A stretch of DNA of 64,000 nucleotides from Leidyana gryllorum EB-2025a. Lineage: Eukaryota; Apicomplexa. Shown one piece after another: positions 20,236-29,934 of the stretch. The stretch lies in contig JBLWGC010000051.1 in NCBI GenBank assembly GCA_048772705.1, forward strand, positions 186,001-250,000. Reading direction: 5' to 3'. Each line of letters begins with the position of its first letter. Position 1 is the first letter of the stretch. The notes beneath the pieces were generated by a model. The model ran no database searches, was not told the origin of the DNA, and saw only the letters and a program-made list of their open reading frames with translations. The position numbers and the translations under genes are program-made.

Positions 20236-22070
20236 CGGCGCATTGTTAATGGCTTCCTTGGTCAAGCCAATATCGTGAGTCCTGATCAAAATCAAGGATT
20301 CAGCAGACAATTTCTGTGCCACTGGAATCAACAAAAGGCCCAAGTAGTCGCGACGTGTCTGCCACGTCATATCCTTCCAATGATCTTCAACGCGCTTTTT
20401 CCACCCTTTGAAGTGGTCTTGCGATACAAACTGACGACAATCGTCCGTTGCTTCCAATTGATGATTGACCAACCGGTCAAGAAATCTACTCCAGGATGGA
20501 ATGGGAACAACAACACCGATCAGATCTCACTGTTTTCGCGACCACCCGAGACAAATAACGGGGATTCTTCGGGGCCACAACTCAATCCATTTCCCTTCCA
20601 GTATTTCGAGATTCTGTGCACCCCCCTTCGCGAAGCCTATGCCGGGGTCCATGATGACGCGCCATCTTCGCACTCCAAGTCGTACAGCTTTATTAACTTT
20701 CGCCTTTAGTTCAGACATCACTTCTTCCGACAAATTGCCATATTCTGCTGATTGAACAATGCCATCAACATTCTGGTCAGACTGCGGCTCACTTTTCAAC
20801 CCAGTCATAGTCTGCGGATCTCCCCGACAGTGACTGACAATGACGGTGCACTGGTGTCGCGCTGCCACGCGGATCAATGGTTCCCATGTAGGTAGAGTCG
20901 GATCAGAGACGTCATTCAACTTGAAAACAAGTCTCACACACTGACTAGGGAGCGGTGGGTGGACTCACATTAGTACGAGGAAACATGGAACAGATTGTGT
21001 CCAGCACTTCCGCGTGACGAGTATCCACGAATAGGGGTACCATTTGGGCACGAAGCCCCCACGCTGCCAGAACGGGAATCAATCGCTCCTTTTCCTCTTG
21101 AGAAGATATTGGTTGTGCACCAGGACGGGTGGATTCGGCCCCCACATCGATGGCATCTGCTCCGGCTTGTATGAAGCGGGCCATTTCGTTGACTGCTTTC
21201 GATGCTTCTGAAGAAAGGGCTACATACGCCGTGCGAAGAGGAGCCTACGTTCGGCAGTGGGAGACCTACTGCCATCACTGATGAAGCGGCCACCATCACT
21301 GAAGCTATCGGGGGTGACATTTAGGACTCCCATCGTCTTTATCCGGCCTTTACATTGCCATAAACGTGGACCAACAGCCACGACACTACAGGGCCACACT
21401 AGTTAGCGAATGTCTAGCACAATACTTACGTGTGTGTAGCAATGTTTCCAGGACCGTCCTTACGTGCACGCAGATTCGCGAGAAGAGACTTGAACAACCA
21501 AGTTAGAGAGCAGAACCCGCTTAGCAAAACCCTTACTATGGCTGGTCGATGAAGTTCAAGATCGACCAAGACCTCAGGATTTAGGTCACACAATGGTTCC
21601 AACACAAAAGTTCGCTCAGAGGCGCGAATATGGGGGAGGCGGAGAGCCCACTTGAGGCGGATATGTTCTCCAGAACACATTTGACCACAGCGGCTGTCCA
21701 GCAAAATCATGTTGCCTGAGATTTTATCACGAGCGCAGACAATATCGAGATCGATTGTTCGATCTGCTGCAAAGACTCGTCCGAGAGTAGCAGGAGGACG
21801 ACCTAACTGTTCCTCGATCGACTGGAGTTTTGAGAGCAATTTATTGAGATGACAATCAACACATTCCATAGTCGAATGCGGCCCACATTCAAGCCGTATG
21901 ACAGCATTGAGGTACTTAGGGGCTGTCTGGGAGGTATAAGCGGCTTCTGTCTCGTACAGACATGAGGAGTCAGCGATACGATAACCATTTGCCTCTATAA
22001 GCCCACATGCTTGCTCGATGTTGGCCAGACGACTGCCCAAGTTGGAGCCTGCTGCAACCCACACCTCCAT
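20140..22070 (-). CDS. HPPK-DHPS: Bifunctional HPPK-DHPS (folate synthesis)
   Basis: Fusion of pyrophosphokinase and dihydropteroate synthase, as in apicomplexans and plants, making dihydropteroate for folate. HPPK part: AAGSNLGSRLANIEQ at the N-terminus, LGR then DRTIDLDIV, and LPHIRASERTFVLEPLCDL. DHPS part: MGVLNVTPDSFSDGGRF, AGADAIDVGAESTRPGA, LVFKLNDVS, VIVSHCRGDPQTM, VIMDPGIGFAKGGAQNLEIL, CLGWSRKQFLDR and IRTHDIGLTKEAI. At least five introns separate these blocks; the one before the DHPS core uses an acceptor ending ctgtag. The ATG at 22070 precedes the conserved GSNLG strand by seven residues. The 3' end overlaps the convergent transporter gene by 96 bp. Confidence 0.95.
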
Positions 22071-22106
22071 AGATCAAAAAAATTTGTGCACCCTGCAAGG
22101 AGCAGG

Positions 22107-23796
22107 ATGAAGCCTTTATCACTTGATGCGCCGCTGACTGTTGTGGTAGCTAGACTAGCAGCCCCCGACAGGGCCGTCAGGGACAAGACCCTCAGGTTCC
22201 TTCAAGGGTGGATGCAACGGCGCAAGACAGAGCTCACCTTCTCTGAGTACCTTCAGATATGGAAGGGTCTCAGCTTCAGTAAGAGCGCTTCCACCTAATG
22301 GCTGTTGAGCAAATATCGTCTGCAGCGGTGTGGCTCGCTGACAGGCTTCCGGTTATTCGGGAGGCCTCGGTATCTGTAGTGAAGCTAACCTCACCAACCG
22401 TCTCGGTTGTACCTGAGTGGCGAAACGCTGAGTTCTTAGCTGGGCTTCTGATAACTCTTCAAAATGATTGGGATGGTCTCGATAAATGGCGGATTGAGAA
22501 ATACCAAACGTTGGTGCGAATCCTTACTGCCGAACTTGTTGAACAAATGCGGCGGTGCGACTGGAAATACGAGGTAACTGTCGATGATCAATGTCTGTCT
22601 TTTTCACTCAGTTTCTTCTCTTCTTCGGCAGTTGGTTCGGTCCATATTCACAGCCCTGGTTGCCACCTCCCCTTGCTTAACGATCAAGACTGATGAGGCA
22701 CCGCGGTGGTTTGCGGAATGCAAACAAATGCATAAACGAATGGGTTCAAGAGGACTAACTATGCAATTCATTGAGAGTTTGGTTGAGGAATGGCGGAAAC
22801 AATTAGACGGAAGAACTGTAAAGCTCGGCAGCGGGCCTGGCGAGATGCCAGTAGCCTCGCTGGCCGTCATGTTGTCTTTCTTTGGGAAGGTAGGCTACCC
22901 TCTTAAGATTATTGGGATCTCAAAGCAATATGGTTTTATTGCAGCTAATCGCCTCTTCTCACTCGGATACATTGACGGTCAATTGTGTATTCGCCAAATA
23001 TCTCAGACCGTTGGTGGCAGAAGGCTTCTTCCATTCCGATTCGAGGCCCGAGCTCATGCGACTTGTTGCCACGTTGCTGTTCCGGATCGCGGCTAGAAAG
23101 TAAGGATTGGCACATTCAAGCTCTACCCATCTCCTCATGTGCTCTTTTCAGAGGGTTGGCACGTTTCACTCAGGAACACGCTGTAGAACTAATACAACAG
23201 ATTGACGAAGGTAAGATTGAATGGAGTGACAGACATCGATCGCTTTAAATACAGAACTGGAAGAGATGGGCGAAGTATTGGTGGACTACAGCTCGCTCAA
23301 ACAACCGCTTTTGAGTACCTTCAGCACCGATTTCTCTGTGTTGAGTTCAGATATGCAAATGCTTATTGCCTTCAAAGAAAGCAATCTTCCTCTGCGAGGG
23401 GAGTCCAAAGAGTCGTCCACCACCGGAGAGGAGGCTGACTCTTCGGGAGCAGCAGGAGGGTCGGCCTCTTCATCCAGTTGTGAGGGAAGCGAGGCCGTCA
23501 TGGAGGACAGCAGCGAAGACGAGGCGGCGAGCAGCCCGGTCAAGTCTCCGTCAAAGCGGAAAGCGAGTCCGGTCGCGGCCGAGAGCCCCAGCAAGCGGCG
23601 GAAGCAGCAGGAGAAGTCCCAGACCGACACTTCCGCCTCCACAGCGCAGTCCCCCAGCTCCGATTCGTCGGTAAGGAACAGGAAGGGGGCGTCGAGCAAA
23701 AAGGCGAGCGCACCCAAGTCCATCAGGTTTTTATCCGAAAGCCCAAACGAAGTTATATGTGAGCGAAAGCAGAAGAGAAGTGCTGTATCATGTTGA
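22107..23796 (+). CDS. RRP1: Ribosomal RNA processing protein 1 (RRP1/Nop52)
   Basis: Nucleolar factor for pre-60S rRNA processing. Exons are 22107-22278, 22326-22573, 22632-22889, 22945-23099, 23152-23217 (approximate end) and about 23262-23796. The N-terminus has the Nop52 pattern LAAPDRAVRDKTLRFLQGW and IWKGLSF, followed by NDWDGLDKWRIEKYQTLVR. The C-terminal about 130 residues are Ser/Glu/Lys-rich with SPSKRKASP-type nuclear localisation stretches. They end in SIRFLSESPNEV and RKQKRS, resembling the basic VRF end of yeast and human homologs. Its start lies 36 bp from the HPPK-DHPS start, so one short region must drive both. Confidence 0.88.
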
Positions 23797-24034
23797 GCAG
23801 GTGTTCCGAGCTTTTTCCCAATCTCGACCATCTCTGGATTACCCCCTCCTTCCCTTACAATGGAGCCGCTTCGGTCAGCGATCAAGTCAGCAAATACTGA
23901 TGGGTTGATAGTGTAATTAGTCGCAATGAAAGAGTTATTTTTAGACCACTTTTGGGGCGTCTGGTGGGTGGATGCAAAATCTCTGGTAGAACACCCTCGC
24001 CTTCAATTACCTCGGGCTGGCTGCTGTTGGCAAG

Positions 24035-25224
24035 ATGGGCAAAAGTGCTACAGTTGACGACTATCTGAGCCGGCTCGAGATTGACCGCCTCGATGAGCAG
24101 ATTGAACGCCTAATGTCGTCCAAGCCATTATCGGAAGCAGAGATTAACGATTTATGCGAGAAGGCCAAGGAGATCCTCGTGAATGAAGGGAATGTTCATC
24201 CAGTCAGAGTTCCGGTCACCGTAGTTGGTGACATACACGGCCAGTTTGGCGACCTGAAGGAAATGCTGGCAATTGCTGGGAGTGAGAATTGCCTATAACA
24301 AACTCAGTGACAACATATGTGTCTTCCTACGTAGAGTGTCCAGAGACAAACTTCCTGTTTCTGGGCGACTATGTCGACCGAGGCTATTACTCGGTGGAGT
24401 CAGTTACCCTTGTAGTGGCGCTGAAGGTGCGGTGGCGGCATCGCGGTAGGTGTAATGAGCGATCGTTTCCTCTCTAAGCTACATTATACTGTAGTTACTA
24501 TCATTCGCGGGAACCATGAGTCACGGCAGGTAACGCAGGTGTACGGCTTTTATGACGAGTGCCTCCGTAAGTATGGAGGCGCAAATGTTTGGAAGTACTT
24601 CACCGGTGAGTAACGGGAGAGCGAGTGTGGCTCTACGTCGTCCACTGCAGCACTTTTTGACTACTTGCCGTTATCCGCGCTGATAGAAAACTTGATTTTC
24701 TGTCCCCACGCTGGACTGTCGCCCTCAGTTGAAACATTGGACCACGTTCGGCAAATCAATAGAAGTCAGGAAGTCCCTCATGACGGCCCAATGTGTGACT
24801 TGTTATGGAGTGACCCAGATGATCGCGCGGGATGGGGGATATCGCCCCGCGGGGCTGGTTATACCTTCGGTCAAGACGTCAGTGAGCAGTTCAACTGCAG
24901 AAATGGGCTCAACTTGATTGCTCGTGCCCACCAGCTTGTGATGGAGGTATTTGTACATGATGTCAGTTCATGTTTGAAACGGCTGATAGGGCTATCAATG
25001 GGCTCAAGACCATCAAGTGGTGACGATATTTTCCGCACCCAACTACTGCTACAGATGCGGAAATCAAGCTGCCATAATGGAGATCGACCAAAATCTTGAA
25101 TATACATTGTAAGCAGCTGCCTAAAATCGTCTGTCACTTTGGTCGCAGCCTTCAGTTTGACCCTTCACCAGAGAAAGTGGTTCCGCCTGACGAGGATAAA
25201 AGACTGCCGGACTATTTCCTCTGA
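24035..25224 (+). CDS. PPP2C: Serine/threonine protein phosphatase 2A catalytic subunit
   Basis: Metal-dependent PPP phosphatase of about 309 residues. Six exons join cleanly with 40-60 nt introns. All metal and catalytic motifs are present: [67 protein letters not shown] and [12 protein letters not shown]. The C-terminus is LPDYFL, keeping the Tyr and the terminal Leu that is carboxymethylated in PP2A, and thereby separating it from PP4 and PP6. One oddity is FCPHAGLSP where the family has FCLHGGLSP. The regulatory subunits are not in this window. Confidence 0.96.
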
Positions 25225-25708
25225 GTGCTCACTTTTTACCTACCCATTTTTGAGCGCGTTGCCTCGTCACCCGCCTTTTGAATCCTCCTGTTATAAACAA
25301 CGCAACCGCAGGTGGAGTTCTTCTCACATCGGACCGCACCGCGGAAAAGCACCAGATGCTGACTGGTGCGGTCTACCCCTTTTGGCGCCATTGTTGAATC
25401 GGCTCAAGAACTCGTTCATCTCCATGGCGATGCTCGCTCTGGGAATTCGGCCCGATGAGTAGATGACACTAGCGTCCCTTGATGATCGAGAAAGATTGTT
25501 AAAGACGCAAGCCGGGCGAGTATAGCTTCATCACCTGATGAGTCTGTTGGCCGCGGGCGTCGAGTGGGAGCGCCGCTGTCGCACACTGTTCAAGTAGGGA
25601 TTAGAAGGAGCACGGCAATGTGAATCAGTCGACGCATACTTTGCTCTGATACGAGCGTGGTCGTCAGCTGTTAATTTTGTAGATACCCTTGTGACCATGT
25701 CTACAGAA
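25225..25708. other. Convergent spacer, no supported gene
   Basis: This 484-bp stretch lies between the 3' ends of PP2Ac and a minus-strand hypothetical gene. It contains only short open frames with no protein-like character and no recognisable RNA gene. Confidence 0.5.
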
Positions 25709-26248
25709 TCAACAAAACACACAGTGGTATTCCTTATGGTGGAACCCACTGAACATGGCTTGGGCTGCCAGGCGCTGCCCACGAGACAACTCTGTGTTCT
25801 GGTGGTGGTCCCTCGAAGACAGAGAGCCAGCACCCGAGTCGTCGTAGTAGTAGTTATCTTCGGATGAGTCGACCGCGGACGAGGCGGAGGAGGAGCGGTC
25901 GTCGTCATCCGAACTGTTGTTAGAGCTCGCATTTTGGGTACGAAGCCGCGACGCCTCCAGTAACGCCAAGCGAGCCACTATGTGTGCCAACGCAGTGGCC
26001 AGTTGCAGTACACCAGGAGGATCACAGATATCGGACCCATGCGTTGTCGGCGGGGCAGCAGTGGTGGCACTTATGGACGATATAGAGCATTGTTTCTCAT
26101 CATGTCGTACAGTAGTCGGCACTGACGAATCGGTGCTTGGCTCTACCCGTAATTCAAGTTGCTGTTGGGCATCCGAGGTTGTTTCACACGCGGATGAACC
26201 ACATAATCCTAGTAGACCGAACCAAGGCCGGAGGCCGCCTGTCTTCAT
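25709..26248 (-). CDS. Hypothetical Ser/Asp-rich protein
   Basis: Open frame of 179 codons from the first ATG at 26248. A GTG-extended frame starts at 26281, directly after the FKBP stop. The N-terminus is mildly hydrophobic (WFGLLGLCGSSACE), possibly a short signal or anchor. A predicted helix (LQLATALAHIVARLALLEAS) follows, then an acidic run (NNSSDDDDRSSSASS...DNYYYDD) and a C-terminal CVFC, which might be lipidated. No family recognised. It follows FKBP at 33 bp on the same strand, and could be partly 3' UTR of that gene. Confidence 0.4.
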   Translation of the reverse strand: MKTGGLRPWFGLLGLCGSSACETTSDAQQQLELRVEPSTDSSVPTTVRHDEKQCSISSISATTAAPPTTHGSDICDPPGVLQLATALAHIVARLALLEASRLRTQNASSNNSSDDDDRSSSASSAVDSSEDNYYYDDSGAGSLSSRDHHQNTELSRGQRLAAQAMFSGFHHKEYHCVFC

Positions 26249-26281
26249 TCTACATCTAAGCGCCTCCTTTTGCCCCGTCAC

Positions 26282-27530
26282 TCAAAAAACACGTTTCAAT
26301 GTCATGTCAAAGACTAGGTCCGAATTGGGGGGGATGCCTCCTACTCGTTGCTTCCCGTAGCCTAGGGCGGCTGGGATGAGTATTCTCCGTCTCTCTCCTG
26401 TCATCATGCCTGGAGGGGAAAAAGGTGGTATGTGGGGCCTGTTAAGGTGAAATTCTTACCCTCAACTCCGAGGTCGAAGCCTGGGACCACCTCCTTAGCA
26501 CCGATGGTGAAAGAGAAGGAGCCCTTGTCGAACTGTTTGCCATTCTTGGCCAATGAACCCGCATACTGAACTTCAACTTTCTTTCCTTTCAGGGCCACCT
26601 TCTTCTGGTCGCCAACTTTCAGGATCTCAAAGGATACGCCTCCTTTGTTACCCTTGAGAACGGGCTTGGCAGCCGGAGTTGCCTCGGGTTTCTTGTCGTT
26701 TCCGGCTTTCTGTCCCTCGGCGGCCGACTTGACGGCGCCCTTCACAGCTTCTTTAACGGCTTCGGCTTTCTGCTTCTTCTCCTGCTTGAGGTCGGGCTTC
26801 TTCACAGCCACGTCCTTCTTGTTGGCAGCTGCAGTCTCTTTCTTCTTCATGATGGTTCCCAGAGCGGGCTCCTTGACCGCCACACTCAAAGCAGCGGGCG
26901 TCTTGCCTCCTTTGGCGGGAGATTTCTCTTTCACCTTCTCTGTCTCATCGTCCTTAATTTCGGTAATTTCGATGGGGGGGAGCTTCTCCTCCATATTGTC
27001 CTCGGCAGAAGCAGAAGAGGAGTCTGAGTCACCATCAGTGTCACTGCCTTCATCCAAGTCGGAGTCACCTTCCAGAACCAATGCGGGGGGCATGTCGGAG
27101 TCCGATTCGTCCTCAGTACTGATATCGTCTTCGTCCATTCCCATGGTGTCATCATCGTCCATGTCCAGCCTGTCAACAGATCATCGCCGTCGCCCCAAAG
27201 CAACTTTTCGTGTACTTACGCATGTTCCATGCCTGTGATGGACACTTTGGCTACTTTTGCGCCGGAACCACCGATCGACAACTTGATGGGAGAGGTCGGG
27301 GTCTCTAAGTCAATGGAAAGGATAGTGTGCGGGTTGCGGGAGCTCAAAGCTGCTATGGCGAGCTTCAGCCCATCTTTTTCGAGGTAGATGGTCACAAAGG
27401 GAGTCTGTTTGTTGTTCGCGGTAAGCGACTCGACATTGCTAATGCAGGCATTGTTCAAGCTCAATACACGCTCAGGATTGCACCATTCGACGCTGTCTTT
27501 GCCACTAAGCTCACAACCCCAGAACTCCAT
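26282..27530 (-). CDS. Nuclear FKBP prolyl isomerase with nucleoplasmin-like N-terminus
   Basis: Three exons. Exon 1 starts at ATG 27530 with MEFWGCELSGKDSVEW, the nucleoplasmin-like opening of fungal Fpr3/4 and insect FKBP39 histone-chaperone isomerases. The middle is an acidic tract (DDDDTMGMDEDD and several Ser/Asp runs) followed by a Lys/Ala-rich tract. The C-terminal FKBP domain contains VEVQYAGSLAKNGKQFDKG, VPGFDLGVEG, then across a 49-nt intron MMTGERRRILIPAALGYG and IPPNSDLVFDMTL. Likely a nucleolar or chromatin isomerase and histone chaperone. The intron near 27180-27232 separates the nucleoplasmin-like core from the acidic tail. Confidence 0.92.
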
Positions 27531-27549
27531 CTTCAGCTCAAAATAAATT

Positions 27550-28905
27550 TCAACGACTGAGATCCGCTCCTCGTGTACGACTCTTCATTGCATACCAGAA
27601 GCCCATCACAATACCCCAAATCTTATCCCAAAGAGTACCATCGGCCCAACTAAATCTGGCATAACGCCCCTCTATCTCAGCCAACTCTTCAGCATTCTTC
27701 TTGTCTGCCACCAGCTTCTTCAGCCTCATCTTCTCATTCCAGTTAGCCACTTCCTTAGGATTGTGCTTCTGCAGCTCCTCCTCCAGATACTCACGCGCAA
27801 CCTGATTCAGCCGCTTCATCCGCTCGTGGCGATAAAACGCCCTGTTGATGTCATTCACACGGTTACCCAAGAAATATGAAATGAAGTCTCGTGCAAACCG
27901 ATTCTCCACCACCTCTTTGGCAGGATCGCGGAATAATAGCTTCCGTCGCCTATGTCCGCGCAGAAGACTCTTGATGACATTCCCTTTGACGGGCGGTAAC
28001 CCAACACTCGCATTCTCTCCTATCAGCTCCAGCTCCTCATCAGTGGCATCCAATACACAGTCAGCATTCACACGTAAACGTCGCTCAGGATAGCTTAGCC
28101 GGCCCCAAGGAGCATCCGTGTATTGCTGAAGCGGCAGCAGCCGCCAAACAATTCTCTCCTGCTCCGGCGTCTCAGCCTGGTAGTACGCGGGCTCCTCCTC
28201 TACCACCTCTTCTCCACTGAGGAGCGGTGATGCCACTGATACCTCCACAATTGGGCTCTCGGACGGGCTCATTACACCCGCAGCCAATGGAGCCGCGCCG
28301 CCATCTTCCAACTGGGCTTCCCCAACTGGGACTGTCCCATCACCCTCAATAGTCCCGACTCCGCCAAGGGACCCATCATTCAACGACTCCTCCGACTCTC
28401 CTGGACGCTTTTCACCCCGGCTCTCGTGGTCTCCTTGTTGAAGGACAACACTTGACACATCTCGTTTGTGCGCACCTTCATGGAGGAGGCTACCTGCCTT
28501 TTCACTCTCGACTTCAATTACAGAAGACTCAATCACTCCATTTACACACGGGCTAGACCTCAATACTTGAGGGTCAACTTCAATTACTGAGGCCCAGGCT
28601 GCACTCTGTGGGCCAGGTTCTCGGTTTTCGAGTACCTCCCCCACAAACACATCAGAATGCTGTACTTCTTCGCACACGCCCGAGAGAGAAGTCCCACTGG
28701 GGCCGGTGGACAGCACTCTTGCACACAACGGCACCCATCTCACCCGTTTGTGGCTCCTAGCATCACGGATTCGCCTGGTTGGTATCATCAAATTTTCGTC
28801 AAGAACAATTGACAGCCGGTGATCATTGTTTGACACATTTGATACTGGCGCAGCACGCGTGTTTGTACATCGATGGCAAGTGTGTGGAAGGTCGCTTTGT
28901 GCCAT
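27550..28905 (-). CDS. Hypothetical protein with charged helical C-terminus
   Basis: Single frame of 451 codons. Residues 1-230 are low-complexity and acidic with Ser/Glu/Val patches. The C-terminal half looks structured, with WGRLSYPERRLRVNADC, a basic LLRGHRRRKLLF segment, a long helix rich in Arg, Glu and Lys, and a final aromatic amphipathic stretch WDKIWGIVMGFWYAMK that could bind membrane. The ATG at 28905 overlaps the divergent esterase start; the next Met (residue 40) would remove the overlap. It precedes FKBP by 19 bp on the same strand. No family recognised. Confidence 0.6.
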   Translation of the reverse strand: MAQSDLPHTCHRCTNTRAAPVSNVSNNDHRLSIVLDENLMIPTRRIRDARSHKRVRWVPLCARVLSTGPSGTSLSGVCEEVQHSDVFVGEVLENREPGPQSAAWASVIEVDPQVLRSSPCVNGVIESSVIEVESEKAGSLLHEGAHKRDVSSVVLQQGDHESRGEKRPGESEESLNDGSLGGVGTIEGDGTVPVGEAQLEDGGAAPLAAGVMSPSESPIVEVSVASPLLSGEEVVEEEPAYYQAETPEQERIVWRLLPLQQYTDAPWGRLSYPERRLRVNADCVLDATDEELELIGENASVGLPPVKGNVIKSLLRGHRRRKLLFRDPAKEVVENRFARDFISYFLGNRVNDINRAFYRHERMKRLNQVAREYLEEELQKHNPKEVANWNEKMRLKKLVADKKNAEELAEIEGRYARFSWADGTLWDKIWGIVMGFWYAMKSRTRGADLSR

Positions 28906-29921
28906 TGCTTGTGCCTCTTCGCACGTGCCATACCCCAGGACGAACCGGAGCTACGCAATGTAGTCCTTGACATAAGTCACGTGCTGAACAAAACGTCGTT
29001 TGACGTTGAAGGCATCAGACAGGCCATAGACGAACTACAAAGACATCACCCTCCAGATAGCTCGCTCAACATCGAATATGGGGCCATCGGCGATGGTGCA
29101 CTCGAGGCATACCTCATCACACCTCCGGACATCACTCTCGAGGATGCCATTGTCTTGTGGTTCCACGGAGGAGGATATGTAGCCGGCAGCGCCCGCCATA
29201 CGAGTCTCTCTGGCGGCGTTGCCCGCCACTTCGGCCTCCGCGTATTGACTGTTGACTATCGTTTAGCACCAGAACACCCATTTCCCGCCGCGATCGAAGA
29301 TGTTGTCCAATCTTGGGAATGGGTGACCGAAACGTACAATGCGAGCAGGTAGCCTGTCAACATTCAGATTCGCTTCCAATACCCATCATCTTCTCTCAGA
29401 ATCGTCATAGGGGGTGACTCAGCAGGAGGCGGTCTGTGCTTGTCATTGTTACAGGAGATCCGCCAACGCGGGTGGCAGATGCCGGCTGCGAGCTACCTCA
29501 TATCGCCATGGGTCAACATGAATGTGCCTCGTGAAACAGGACGCCGCAATCTACCTGGCCTGAAAAGCGAGGCAGACTGGTATCTGGGCGATCATGACCC
29601 GTACGATCCCCTAGTATCGGCGGTCTTTGCTGACATGGAGGGCTTCCCACCAATGCTTCTTCAAGTTGGTTCACAGGAGGTAAGTAGTGCGGGCTAGGTG
29701 CTTATATGTCAAACCCCATGTAGCACATGCTAAGGGAAGACCTGGAACTTGTTCGGCGGGCTTCCATGGCCGATGTGTGGGTTCGCTTCGAGTCGTGGCC
29801 TGGATATTTTCACGTGTTCCAAGAGTGGCATCACCGGTTGACGGGAGCCGCAAAAGCCTTACAGAATGCAGCCCAATTTGTCCGAGATGTGCTAATGGAC
29901 GATTTGAACAAGGACGCCTGA
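28873..29921 (+). CDS. Secreted alpha/beta hydrolase, HSL-type esterase
   Basis: Carboxylesterase/lipase-like enzyme. Exons are 28873-29348, 29400-29679 and 29724-29921. The N-terminus ASVWKVALCHCLCLFARA fits a signal peptide. Hormone-sensitive-lipase family marks follow: the oxyanion-hole motif HGGGYVAGS, the conserved VDYRLAPEHPFPAAIEDV, the nucleophile elbow GGDSAGGGL and the C-terminal catalytic His in WPGYFHVF. The acidic residue lies in the DPLVSAVFADMEGFPPML region. Start choice is supported by the signal peptide, although the ATG lies inside the first codons of the divergent minus-strand gene. Substrate unknown. Confidence 0.92.
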
Positions 29922-29934
29922 GCATTATTTTGGC

